Shown: one piece after another, positions 53,529-62,415 of the stretch
Layout: the number at the start of each line of letters is the position of its first letter
Position numbering within the stretch: the first letter of the stretch is position 1
Source: Methylomonas sp. LW13
GTDB lineage: Bacteria; Pseudomonadota; Gammaproteobacteria; Methylococcales; Methylomonadaceae
Direction: 5' to 3'
DNA: 64,000 nucleotides
Assembly (NCBI RefSeq): GCF_016865255.1
Contig: NZ_CP033381.1
Location: 2,170,001-2,234,000 of the forward strand
Position numbers and translations under genes: made by a program
The notes under the pieces: generated by a model
What the model saw: only the letters and a program-made list of their open reading frames with translations
The model's database searches: none
Told to the model about the DNA's origin: nothing

Positions 53529-55058
53529 CTAGTTTTCGTAGCCAAACTCGTTTATGAATGGTTGCAGCTCAGGCAGGATGGTGGTGTATTCCGCTCGATA
53601 ATGCTGCCAACGGCCAACTGATGATGAATATAAAGGTTGCGCGACCTGGCTAAAACTGGGGCTGGCGATGTACTTGCCGCCTGCTTTTTTATGGAATTCG
53701 GCGACTGCCGGATCCCACTCCAAACCAATAAAATCAAACACCTTTCGGAATGCCGGTTCGAAATCAAATACCGCGTCTTCGTATCGGAACTCGATAAAAC
53801 GCATCGTTAATTTCGGTCTGATAGTCAGCCACCAGTCCATGACTTGCGCATAAAACCGGGCAGTACTTTCCCAGCTTAGTAATTGCACCGTTGATGGCGT
53901 CGGCAACATGGTTTGCATGAAGCAGCTCAAGCAAACGTCGCGCGGATCGCGCAGCAAAAATACCAGTTTGGCGTCCGGAAAAATGCAGTTGATCAAGCCC
54001 AGATCGATGGTGTTCATCGTCGTCTTATCCAGCAATAATCGGGTGCCGATCTTATCGCCGTACAAGGCGCGGGCTCGGTGCCAGTAAAACGCACGTAAGT
54101 GTTCTACGCCTGCTAAATCAAGTTTGCGCAGTTGCTCGGCGACGTGACCTTGTCCATTCGACATTCGCTTAAGTTCCTTCGCCATCGAGATAACCAGATC
54201 GGTTTCGTCCGCGACAAAAATTTCCGGATGGGCGGCCAGCACTTCCTGGGTTAGGGTAGTGCCGGTACGCATAAAGCCCAACAGAAAAACCGGCGCGGGT
54301 TGGTCGGCTGGAAACTCGGTATGGGTCCAGCGTCCCAGTAGTTCGCTATCAAATTCCGTCTTATGTGTTTCCAGCATTTTTGGAACTAAGCTGGCGTCTT
54401 GGCGTTTTACTTCCGGTAGGCGCGGCGCCTGTTCGGCGGCTGCATGCAAATGCGGGAAAACCTGATCATATTGTCCAAGCTTGTCCAGAATCCGAGCCAG
54501 CTCTTTATTGGCTCGGAATCTTTCTTCGGTGGTCAATAAAGAGTTTTGCAATACCTTTTCCAAACGTTGTTTGGCTTCTTGGTTCAGGCCATCGGCAGCT
54601 TCCAGAGTGGCGAGTAAAATCGACAGTACTGCGCTGTTCGGCGCCAATTTCAATGCCTGTCTACCGGCTGCGAGGGCGGGTTTTTTCTGATTTAGACGAG
54701 AGTAGGTCAAAGCCAGCAATTGATAGCCGCGCAATTGCCCCGGATTAATTTGCACGGCTTGTTTGCATAGCGCCAGTGCACCGGGAAAATCGTTCCAATA
54801 CTGCAATTGGTCGACCATATCCAGAGCCAGGCCAATGTCGCGGCTTTTACGGGATTTTTTTAACAGCAGCTGCCCGGACTGATGAAGGTGCGCCAAGCCT
54901 TCCTCGCGCTGCCCGAGCCAGCATAGCGATTGTCCCAAGCAGGCCTTGATTTGCGGATCTTTAGGGCTTTCCGCCGCTGCCTTGGTAAACCATACCACCG
55001 CTTCGCTGAAATTTTTTTGTTGGACGGCGGCCTGGCCGAGTTGCATGAATGGGGGCAT
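53529..55058 (-). CDS. TPR-repeat sulfotransferase
   Basis: A 509-residue protein. The N-terminal half (about residues 5-225) is tetratricopeptide repeats and the C-terminal half is a PAPS-dependent sulfotransferase, with the 5'-phosphosulfate loop GFMRTGTTLTQE near 260 and the 3'-phosphate region LVFLLRDPRDVCLS. It may sulfate surface glycans or proteins; the neighbouring surface-protein genes fit that. No signal peptide. Confidence 0.85.
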   Translation of the reverse strand: MPPFMQLGQAAVQQKNFSEAVVWFTKAAAESPKDPQIKACLGQSLCWLGQREEGLAHLHQSGQLLLKKSRKSRDIGLALDMVDQLQYWNDFPGALALCKQAVQINPGQLRGYQLLALTYSRLNQKKPALAAGRQALKLAPNSAVLSILLATLEAADGLNQEAKQRLEKVLQNSLLTTEERFRANKELARILDKLGQYDQVFPHLHAAAEQAPRLPEVKRQDASLVPKMLETHKTEFDSELLGRWTHTEFPADQPAPVFLLGFMRTGTTLTQEVLAAHPEIFVADETDLVISMAKELKRMSNGQGHVAEQLRKLDLAGVEHLRAFYWHRARALYGDKIGTRLLLDKTTMNTIDLGLINCIFPDAKLVFLLRDPRDVCLSCFMQTMLPTPSTVQLLSWESTARFYAQVMDWWLTIRPKLTMRFIEFRYEDAVFDFEPAFRKVFDFIGLEWDPAVAEFHKKAGGKYIASPSFSQVAQPLYSSSVGRWQHYRAEYTTILPELQPFINEFGYEN

Positions 55059-55112
55059 GGTGTTTATCGCTATAAAATCGAATGACAGTTGTCTGAGGGG
55101 GCGTTTTTATTG

Positions 55113-55139
55113 TTAAGCGAAGTTGCAAAACTCGCTTAA
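55113..55139. repeat. Perfect 8-bp inverted repeat upstream of the sulfotransferase gene
   Basis: TTAAGCGA and TCGCTTAA flank 11 bases, 55 bases before the gene start. It could be a regulator-binding site or a hairpin; no T run follows. Confidence 0.4.
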
Positions 55140-55277
55140 ATCAATTACGTGAGGTGCTTTAGGGGATTGCGGTTTGCTGTAATTTGTCTTGGCCTCCTGC
55201 CGCTGGGGTTTCAATACGTTATTGACGCTGATTATATCTTAGCCGCGCCAGCTATTATCACCTGGTTGTGAGCATAC

Positions 55278-56093
55278 TTAGCGTGATGTTGGCTGCCGGT
55301 TTTTTCTGGCAATCGAAATCAAGCCTAACAGTCCGCTGCCGAGTATCCAACTCGCGGCGGGAAGGGGGACTGCTGTTGGTGTATCTACGGCAATATCGTC
55401 AATTTGCACTTTGAATTCCGCGCCGATTTCGATTATATCCTCAACGCTTTGCGCGCCATGGAAATGTATCCAGACCGCCGCGACATTCGCAAAGTCTTGA
55501 TTCAGTGCCAGCGTTCCGGAAAAGCCATTTTCAACTGTCTGATAGGCTACTCGGTTGCTATAGTGGGTGCCGTCGCCATTGGTCAAATCCGGGTTCAAGG
55601 CGCTGCTAAACCCTATGATTTCGTAAAAATGAATTGCCGGATCAAAATTTTCCGGTATTGGCGTTCCGCCGGCATAAGGATTTCCTTCGGCGGCGTAAGG
55701 TGCTTTGAATTGTATGCTGTGCAGACTAAACGCGGTCGAGTCTAGGGCTCTTATATAGATACCCGGTGCATCAGCATGGTAAGACAACTCGGAATCCGTC
55801 ACGGAATTCAGTGCATGTAGATGCCCCCCGGTATTGATTGCTTCCGACAATGTGCCGACGACAAGACCATTCTGATAAATGCATGCCGTGGTATTGCAAG
55901 TGCCATCGGCGCCGGGGGCGGTGTTGGCGTGGCCGTAATAGGCGCCAACCGGTAGTACCGGGTTCGGCGAAGCTCTATCGGGTTTTACGCCGAAGTCGAC
56001 GAAGGTTGGGGCGGTAATCGCCGCGTCGGCATGGCTACTTGCTGCAAGCATTGCTAACCAAATTACCGCTAAAGCCGGTTTTGCTTTATTCAT
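55278..56093 (-). CDS. VPLPA-CTERM surface protein with the HxH/YHAD module
   Basis: A 271-residue exported protein with a signal peptide (residues 1-25) and sorting tail VPLPAASWILGSGLLGLIS. Residues ~30-235 form a module shared with three other proteins in this window: a CxnC pair (C66, C71), GLVVGTL, HLH (91-93), YHADAPGIYIR (105-115), NRVAYQTVENGFSG, VWIHFHG and a C-terminal IDDI. Start ATG 56093 gives a good signal peptide. It lies 62 bases downstream of a paralogue and probably shares its transcript. Confidence 0.82.
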   Translation of the reverse strand: MNKAKPALAVIWLAMLAASSHADAAITAPTFVDFGVKPDRASPNPVLPVGAYYGHANTAPGADGTCNTTACIYQNGLVVGTLSEAINTGGHLHALNSVTDSELSYHADAPGIYIRALDSTAFSLHSIQFKAPYAAEGNPYAGGTPIPENFDPAIHFYEIIGFSSALNPDLTNGDGTHYSNRVAYQTVENGFSGTLALNQDFANVAAVWIHFHGAQSVEDIIEIGAEFKVQIDDIAVDTPTAVPLPAASWILGSGLLGLISIARKNRQPTSR

Positions 56094-56155
56094 AAATATC
56101 TTCAGGTTGGGGGAAGAGGGAGTTGTAAAAGATTTCACAAATGCCGATAGCCTAC

Positions 56156-57013
56156 TTAAGCCTCACTTCGGTCACGGAGTTTTCCGGCAGCAGTCCATAT
56201 GCCTGCGAGGCCGGTGATAAGTAGCCAAGCTGCGCTTGGAATCGGCACTGCCGTGGAAATATTGACGTTGTCTAATTGCATGCCGAAGCTGATTCCGATG
56301 TCCGGAACGCGGGGAAAGTCGTGGTAATGGATCCAGAAGGCATTGATATTTCGAAAGTCTTCGTTGAGCAGCAAATTGCCTTGGAAGCCATTAGCGACAG
56401 TTTGATACGCCACGCGCGTCGAGTAATTGGTGCCGTCGCTGGTCGCGCCGGCAAGGCCTGGATGCGCAGCGCTATTAAAACCCAGAATTTCCCAATATTC
56501 GTTGTCGCCTAGCAAGGCTGTGTCGTCGGGGCTAGAAGAAATTGGCTCGGGTACCAAGTACTGCCCGCCATTGCCGTTATCGTAGGCGGTATAAGTTGGA
56601 TTATCGCCGTAAATAGGGTTGCCGGCATTAATCGGGGCAAAGAAGTCCATGCTATCTAGGCTAAAGGCGGAACTGTCTTTAGCCCTGATATATATGCCGG
56701 TGGAATCGGCATGATATTGAGCGCGTTTGTTCCCGCTAACTGTCGCGCTATGAATATGTTCGCCGCCTCCCTCGTAAACCACTCCCACCAGAAAACCGTC
56801 CTCCTGGTAGCATGTGCCGTAAATAGCCGAGGGGCCTGGGCAGCCGCCTGTTGCAGGGTTTGCCGGAAGATCGGGTTTGCCGGCAGTTGCAGTACCTAAG
56901 GCGCTGAATCCAATCACGGTTGGTAAGGTGGGCGGCGCAATTGCTGCCAAGGACTGCGAACTCGCCAGAATAAGGCTGCTGGTAGTCAGGCAGCGAAATA
57001 TCGATTTCTTCAT
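56156..57013 (-). CDS. PEP-CTERM-type surface protein with the HxH/YHAD module, paralogue
   Basis: A 285-residue exported protein. Start ATG 57013 has AAGGA upstream; the signal peptide runs to about residue 24. The module is C58/C68, HIH (86-88), YHADSTGIYIR (100-110), WEILGFNSA, NYSTRVAYQTVANGFQGNL, FWIHYH and LDNV. The tail VPIPSAAWLLITGLAGIW with a charged end is a VPxPx variant of the sorting signal. It heads the pair and has a sigma-54-type site upstream. Confidence 0.82.
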   Translation of the reverse strand: MKKSIFRCLTTSSLILASSQSLAAIAPPTLPTVIGFSALGTATAGKPDLPANPATGGCPGPSAIYGTCYQEDGFLVGVVYEGGGEHIHSATVSGNKRAQYHADSTGIYIRAKDSSAFSLDSMDFFAPINAGNPIYGDNPTYTAYDNGNGGQYLVPEPISSSPDDTALLGDNEYWEILGFNSAAHPGLAGATSDGTNYSTRVAYQTVANGFQGNLLLNEDFRNINAFWIHYHDFPRVPDIGISFGMQLDNVNISTAVPIPSAAWLLITGLAGIWTAAGKLRDRSEA

Positions 57014-57157
57014 AGTGATTTTTTCCTTGAAAAGTTTTAGAGGCATGTAAATCAAAGAACATGCCTGTCCTTGATGTGTTTTAAGGCTAGAGCTCAGTGG
57101 AATCAAACAGTGGGTCATAGGTCGCAACGTAGGATAGGCAATACGTCAAAAGCTGCC

Positions 57158-57172
57158 GCAATATCCGTACCA
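57158..57172 (-). promoter_or_regulatory. Sigma-54-type promoter for the PEP-CTERM pair
   Basis: On the minus strand TGGTACGGATATTGC has GG-N10-GC and TTGC, with T for C after GG. The start site would be near 57146, about 133 bases before the first gene. Confidence 0.55.
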
Positions 57173-57698
57173 TGTTCGTTAGACATTTCGTCGGCCACAA
57201 TCTTATAAAGGGCTGAATCAGGGGTCGGCTGAGGGCGTGAGGTGATTCAGTCAGCAAAGGTTTGAAAGGATAATAATTAAACTATGTTATATAGCTACGT
57301 ATCGACGTAATTGCGGGTGATTACTGGTATTTTAGGCTTTTCGTCTAACGTATAAACCAGTATGCCAAGCAAGTTTAAACTAGAACCCAAATAATCCATT
57401 CGCCAGAAATACACCGAATTCTGACGATTTCTAATGGATGCCATTAGAGTAACTTGTTGATATTAGTGCGATTCAGCCTCTAATGGACAATCTGGGTTGA
57501 ATGCAGAGCTCAATGTCTGCAAATGAACGTTATTCGAATTGCTGATTGCGCCTATTCGAACGTATTAAAACCGTACAGCATCTAGGAGGCGGTTCCGATA
57601 GGAACACCGCAACGCTTTGATTTTGCTGGTTTACTGGGCAGATTGTTACGGTTTTTAACGAACTTCGATATGCGTATTTGTAACATGTTCACGTGCCG

Positions 57699-57713
57699 CA
57701 ACCGGACCGGTTG
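57699..57713. repeat. CAACCGG-A-CCGGTTG palindrome
   Basis: A perfect 7-bp inverted repeat with one central base, about 39 bases before the -24 element of the thioredoxin-operon promoter. It may be a protein-binding site or a small hairpin. Confidence 0.45.
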
Positions 57714-57751
57714 CCTGGTTTTTAGAGTTTTATAATGCGCAATATTATTTG

Positions 57752-57766
57752 TGGCATATTACTTGC
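57752..57766 (+). promoter_or_regulatory. Sigma-54-type promoter of the thioredoxin operon
   Basis: TGGCATATTACTTGC has GG-N10-GC with TGGCA and TTGC. The start site would be near 57778, leaving a leader of about 160 bases. Confidence 0.7.
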
Positions 57767-57939
57767 TGTAAATTGGGTGTAGCAGCAAGCATGAGCTTGG
57801 CTTATCTTGAAAGATGTCGATTGTGTATTGCTTGCAAAAGTAGTCCGTAGTCTTTTCCTGGGCCGGGAGGCGTAGGTTGTGACTGCAGATTCAAAAAACT
57901 AAACTGCAATAACAGCAACATTATAGACATACCCAGACC

Positions 57940-58431
57940 ATGAAATTAAAAGTTGTAGCAGCGTTTTGCCTCATAGCCCATTGCAGTATGGTGTTATCCG
58001 CAGAGATAGGAAGTTCGGTGCCGAGTTGCCCCGCAACTAGCGCATATAGGACTAATCGGCTAGATATTTCCGCTTACAAGGGCAAAGTGTTATTGATAGA
58101 TTTTTGGGCGACCTGGTGCGGCCCGTGCCGAAAAGCGATGCCATTTTTGAACGGATTACGTAATGAACAACTCAAGGACGGCTTTGAAGTGATAGGAATT
58201 AATGTCGATGAAGACATCGAGGCTGCGCAAGAATACTTGAAGTCCGCCGCAGTCGACTATCCGATGTCGTTTAATCCAGAAGGCGACTGTCCGCGCATTT
58301 TCGGAGTAACAGCCATGCCGTCATCATTTATCGTCGATAAACAAGGCAGAATTCGGATGATTCATTTGGGATTTCGCGACGAAGACAAAGAAGGGTTGCG
58401 CAAGCAGATTACCCAGTTATTGAGCGAATAA
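57940..58431 (+). CDS. TlpA-like thioredoxin-fold secreted protein
   Basis: A 163-residue protein with a signal peptide (residues 1-21) and a thioredoxin domain with active site WCGPC (C60, C63), FWATWC before it and a cis-proline region MPSSFIVD near 128. Two further cysteines (C30, C112 region) may matter. It probably reduces or isomerises disulfides in the periplasm, perhaps for the cysteine-containing proteins encoded next. The DUF4266 gene starts one base after its stop. Confidence 0.9.
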   Translation: MKLKVVAAFCLIAHCSMVLSAEIGSSVPSCPATSAYRTNRLDISAYKGKVLLIDFWATWCGPCRKAMPFLNGLRNEQLKDGFEVIGINVDEDIEAAQEYLKSAAVDYPMSFNPEGDCPRIFGVTAMPSSFIVDKQGRIRMIHLGFRDEDKEGLRKQITQLLSE

Positions 58432-58432
58432 G

Positions 58433-58672
58433 ATGTTGTTGGATAACAATCGGATTGTTTCGCTTATATGCAAAGGGCTGGCTCTGATTGTATTGACTCA
58501 ATGTTTTGGCTGTAGCGCCGTGTCTCCTTGGGAAAGAGGTAATCTTGCCAAAGACGAAATGGCGATCACGCCGTATCCAAACAGGGAAGCTTTTCGAGAT
58601 CATATTTTTACCAGCAAGGAAGCCTCGCAGGGTGGACACGGCGGTTCGGGAGGCGGCTGTGGCTGCAACTAA
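58433..58672 (+). CDS. DUF4266 small lipoprotein
   Basis: A 79-residue protein. The N-terminal hydrophobic stretch ends in TQCFGC, a probable lipobox, followed by SAVSPWERGNLAKDEMAI, the DUF4266 signature. The tail is glycine-rich and ends in GGGCGCN, with two cysteines. Family genes are typically next to DUF3570 genes, as here. The function is unknown. The start follows the thioredoxin gene by one base; its end overlaps the next gene by 14. Confidence 0.85.
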   Translation: MLLDNNRIVSLICKGLALIVLTQCFGCSAVSPWERGNLAKDEMAITPYPNREAFRDHIFTSKEASQGGHGGSGGGCGCN

Positions 58673-61600
58673 GCTCGAAAAAAACAAGGTTTTAGCTGCG
58701 CTGACATCTGCAGCGTTAGGATTGCCCGGGCTGGATAGTCATGCGGCAACGCCGACGACTCAGGCCGAGGCCAACGCGCAGTACGGCTATTATCAGGAAA
58801 GCGATAACCGAATGCGCGTAGAGGTATATCACGGCGATTTTGTGATTCCAATGTCGGATCGCGTGGAGTTTACCTTCAGCGTGGATCGGGATACATACAG
58901 TGGGGCGACACCGTCGTTCAGTATGCCCGAGGTGATGGCGAACCAAACGAAAATAGATCAAAACCAGAATCGTGCCGATGTGATTTCGGCTGCCTCGGGC
59001 GGAGTAGATCCGACCAAGTTGGCCGGATATCAAGGTGTAATGTCATTTAAAGAACCATTCGAAGCCTATACTGCCATAGGATCCCAAAGCCAACAGCTCG
59101 AATTGAATTTAATCCAGCAGGGTACCGCTGCTATAACGGCGAATACCGATCAACTGCTTACCCAGTATCAAGCTGCTAATCCAGCACCCGGTTTTCCGGC
59201 GGGTTGGGGGCAGACTATTTCCAGCGCAGTTACTATCGATTTTCAGGGAGTAAACGCGGCTGTTTACGGTAAGGCTGATACCAATACTGGCGGGTTCTGC
59301 CCGGGTGGAGCGGGGTGTTATCAACAAAATGGCATTGTAGTCGGCACAATTTCCGATCCTCTAAATCCCGACGGGCATCTCCATCGACAAGGCACAATTG
59401 CAGATCGTGAAATCCAATACCATGCCGACTCATCGGGCATTTATATCCGCGAATTGGATGGTAAGGCTTTTCGCGCTGCAAATATGTTTTTTAACAGTCT
59501 GCAAGCAAATGGCTCAGGCGTTAATGATGTCTGGGAAATCCTCGGTTTTAATTCGGCAGTGAATCAAAACTTGAGCACGGGTGATGGCGCAAATTACGCG
59601 AATCGAGTGGCTTATCAACAAGTTGCCACCAACCATACCGGCATTTTGGCTCTTGATTCATCGTTCTCGAATATTAATGCGCTGTGGATTCATTACAAGG
59701 GTTATATACAAGATGTGACAAATTCAGGCGCTGATTTTGAGCTGAGGGTTGACGACATCAATCTTGCGCCAGCGCAATTTGCCAACGCAACACCGGAACA
59801 AATTGCATGGCTGCAGGCCTATAGTGCATATCAGAGCAGTCTTGAAACGGCGTCTGCATCTCAGCGACAAGCTATTATTGATAATGCGGCTGCACAAAAG
59901 GCGGCATTCGAAAAGAGCGCCTTAATCAGTATATACCGCAATTTTCTGAACCAAGTTGTCCCGCCCAACACTCGGGTCAAGCAAACGTTCCAGACTCAGC
60001 CGCAAGAAACCCGCACGCAACCCGTATTCGGCGCCAAATATTATTTCGATGACGCTACTTTGGGGGTTTCCGGCGGTCAATCGAACGAGCCCGATTTCAA
60101 CTCAAACTTCGGTTCGGTTAATTTCTCGCAGGAGTTTAATAACAAACTTACCACTGTTTCGGCTGGTTATAGTTACACCCATAATGATGTTACGCGAAGC
60201 GGTGGTGGGCACAGCGATCATCATTCACAAGATCCGGGTCACAATCCGGCGATTTATCCTGAGCTTGATGAGTCTAGTGAGTCCAATGGGTTCAATCTTG
60301 GTCTGTCCCAAGTGCTTAATAAGAATGCATTATTGCAACTTTCGGCCAACTACACCCGGCAAAGCGGATACCTTAGCAACCCTTATAAATATGTGTACGT
60401 ACGTGGCGAAGTTACTGCCGAAGAATATTATGAGATGTTTAATTCGCCGGAAACCGTAAACTGGAGTGGCATTACAAATCTGGAAATTGTCGGTATCGAT
60501 TTATTCCGAGAAGTTCGTCCAAATCTGAGGAATCAATTTTCTTTCTCTACCCGGCTGAATCAATATATCCCGGCGGTCGACGCCGCTTTGCACATGGATT
60601 ATCGTTATTTTCGGGATGACTGGGGCATTGATTCCCACACTATGGAAATGAAGTGGCTGCAAAAACTGCCTTTCGGTCTCACTGTTACGCCTAGTCTGCG
60701 CTATTACTCGCAATCCCAGGCCGATTTTTTCGCGCCGTATTTTTTGGCGCCACGCGCCGACGGGATGTATTCCAGCGATTTCCGCCTTTCCGGCTATGGA
60801 GCCCTGAGCGGCGGTGTTACCGTAGCCAAGCAGTTCAATCGTGGTATCAAACTGGAATTGGGCATGGAGTATTACACCCATCAAGGTAATCTGAAATTGG
60901 GTGGGGGTGGCGAAAGTGATTACGCCGATTTTAGTTATTGGATGGCGCATGCAGGACTCAATATCGCGCTATCGGCACCGGGACAAATTTTCGGCGGTGG
61001 CGCCGGCGATCACCATCATCACCATAATCACGGCGCATCGGCCCCGGCTGGCGTGATGTTCGCGCATATGATGAATAGTGCGGACGACATCATGGTAGGT
61101 TACCGATACATGTACGCCAATCAGTCCGGTGGTATGTATCAAGGCTCGCATGCCGCCGGTGACAGCGCTGTGTTGAATTATGCTTGCGGTACAACCAGCT
61201 GTATCTCGAGGCCGACCGAAATGGGTATGCACATGCATATGCTTGATTTGATGTACGCACCTACTGATTGGCTGAATCTGATGCTGATGCCGCAGTTGAT
61301 GGATATGAACATGAGCCTGGAACAATTGCCGGGAGCGGTTGCAGAGACTGCACACGGGTCCGGGCACGAAAGTCACGGTTTAGGTGACACGCTGATGGTG
61401 GCGATGGTCAAGGTGTTCGATGCGCCCGGTCATCATGTGCATGCCGGCGTGGGCGTTAGTGCGCCTAGCGGCGATGTGGACGTGACGCTGGATGGTAGAG
61501 ACGAGCCGGACAGCGAGTTACAAGATTACGGCATGCAACTTGGTAGCGGTACCTGGGACTTCAAGCCGAGTTTAACTTATACCGGTCAAATTGGCGATTG

Positions 61601-61994
61601 GAGTTGGGGTGCTCAACTTAGCGGTACCAAGCGTTTACAGGACCGAAATCCATCGGGTTACGCCTTGGGTGACATGTTTCAGGCCACAGCTTGGGGTGGC
61701 TATAGCGTGTCCACTTGGCTCTCGGCCACGTTGCGCGGTATTTATACCGACCAGGGCAAAATACGCGGTGCGTTTAATCGAATAAGCTCTTCGGGTGCGA
61801 CGGTTGACAGTCCAGCCAACTACGGCGGTAAATTCTGGGATGTTGGCTTCGGTCTAAATCTGAACGTGCCGGATGGTGCGATGGCAGGTCACAACTTTAG
61901 TGTGGAATGGCAGCAGCCTGTGGCCGACAAATTTAACGGTTTCCAGCTGGAGCGCGAAGGTGTGTTGTCGGCTACTTGGAATTATGCGTTTTAG
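58659..61994 (+). CDS. Very large composite outer-membrane protein: DUF3570 barrel, HxH/YHAD insert and second Met/His-rich barrel
   Basis: A 1111-residue protein. GTG 58659 has GGGAGG five bases upstream and gives an N-terminal hydrophobic signal region. Residues ~45-110 match the start of DUF3570 (YYQESDNRMRVEVYHGDF). Residues ~191-370 are the HxH/YHAD module (YHAD at 254-257) found in the PEP-CTERM proteins here. Residues ~430-780 resume DUF3570 beta strands (PVFGAKYYFDD). Residues ~783-1111 are a second beta-barrel, opening with DHHHHHNH and rich in Met/His (EMGMHMHMLDLMYAP), ending in WNYAF, a typical outer-membrane C terminus. DUF3570 proteins are normally about 400 residues. A metal-linked role is inferred from the Met/His content. 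Confidence 0.8.
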   Translation: MAATKLEKNKVLAALTSAALGLPGLDSHAATPTTQAEANAQYGYYQESDNRMRVEVYHGDFVIPMSDRVEFTFSVDRDTYSGATPSFSMPEVMANQTKIDQNQNRADVISAASGGVDPTKLAGYQGVMSFKEPFEAYTAIGSQSQQLELNLIQQGTAAITANTDQLLTQYQAANPAPGFPAGWGQTISSAVTIDFQGVNAAVYGKADTNTGGFCPGGAGCYQQNGIVVGTISDPLNPDGHLHRQGTIADREIQYHADSSGIYIRELDGKAFRAANMFFNSLQANGSGVNDVWEILGFNSAVNQNLSTGDGANYANRVAYQQVATNHTGILALDSSFSNINALWIHYKGYIQDVTNSGADFELRVDDINLAPAQFANATPEQIAWLQAYSAYQSSLETASASQRQAIIDNAAAQKAAFEKSALISIYRNFLNQVVPPNTRVKQTFQTQPQETRTQPVFGAKYYFDDATLGVSGGQSNEPDFNSNFGSVNFSQEFNNKLTTVSAGYSYTHNDVTRSGGGHSDHHSQDPGHNPAIYPELDESSESNGFNLGLSQVLNKNALLQLSANYTRQSGYLSNPYKYVYVRGEVTAEEYYEMFNSPETVNWSGITNLEIVGIDLFREVRPNLRNQFSFSTRLNQYIPAVDAALHMDYRYFRDDWGIDSHTMEMKWLQKLPFGLTVTPSLRYYSQSQADFFAPYFLAPRADGMYSSDFRLSGYGALSGGVTVAKQFNRGIKLELGMEYYTHQGNLKLGGGGESDYADFSYWMAHAGLNIALSAPGQIFGGGAGDHHHHHNHGASAPAGVMFAHMMNSADDIMVGYRYMYANQSGGMYQGSHAAGDSAVLNYACGTTSCISRPTEMGMHMHMLDLMYAPTDWLNLMLMPQLMDMNMSLEQLPGAVAETAHGSGHESHGLGDTLMVAMVKVFDAPGHHVHAGVGVSAPSGDVDVTLDGRDEPDSELQDYGMQLGSGTWDFKPSLTYTGQIGDWSWGAQLSGTKRLQDRNPSGYALGDMFQATAWGGYSVSTWLSATLRGIYTDQGKIRGAFNRISSSGATVDSPANYGGKFWDVGFGLNLNVPDGAMAGHNFSVEWQQPVADKFNGFQLEREGVLSATWNYAF

Positions 61995-62415
61995 AAAGGC
62001 CTGGTATTTTGCCACTCAGCAAATATGTAAGTGCTTTGCCTCGGTTTTTCAGAAAATAAGTGATATGGCTCAATTATTCGATTTTTTCGCCAGAGCGAAA
62101 GCCGTGGAGCCCACAGAACATATGATTTCCTAAGGATGGCATGATAACTGCTGTAGCTTTGTCGGGAAATCTGTTAGCTAAGCCCGCTTTCTAGGCGGAA
62201 TTCCCTGATGCAAGTGCTGAACAAATCGTCGTACACCTCAAGAATTCGGTAAGCCAGGTTTTAGCCTCCCATGGATTGCCGTTGGTGGAGTGGAAAATAG
62301 ATTTGACCAGCGCTTTTGAATGTAAATGTCCAATCCCCCGAAATCCGGACATTCAAACTGAATGACAGGCCATCGGTCTGTTGCGTAATGATTTTATCTG
62401 ATGGAGATTTTATCG
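61995..62415. other. Intergenic region before the fourth YHAD-module gene
   Basis: It contains a sigma-54-type site at 62137-62151 and, near its end, an ATGTCC/GGACAT inverted repeat. No credible protein frame; one small frame here is a shadow. Confidence 0.5.
62137..62151 (+). promoter_or_regulatory. Sigma-54-like promoter
   Basis: TGGCATGATAACTGC has GG-N10-GC, with C for T in the -12 box. The start site near 62163 would leave a long leader of about 250 bases before the gene at 62416. Confidence 0.45.

Larger units (their letters stand above)
57014..57939. other. Long divergent regulatory region
   Basis: About 930 bases lie between the paralogue pair and the thioredoxin operon. It carries a sigma-54-type site for each direction (57158-57172 minus, 57752-57766 plus), a GTAACATGTT element at 57680-57689 and the palindrome CAACCGG-A-CCGGTTG at 57699-57713. 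No protein frame is convincing in between. Confidence 0.55.

Noticed and set aside
61873..62133. An 86-codon frame overlapping the end of the large outer-membrane gene
   Set aside because: It lies mostly inside the large gene in another frame and shows no signal or domain.
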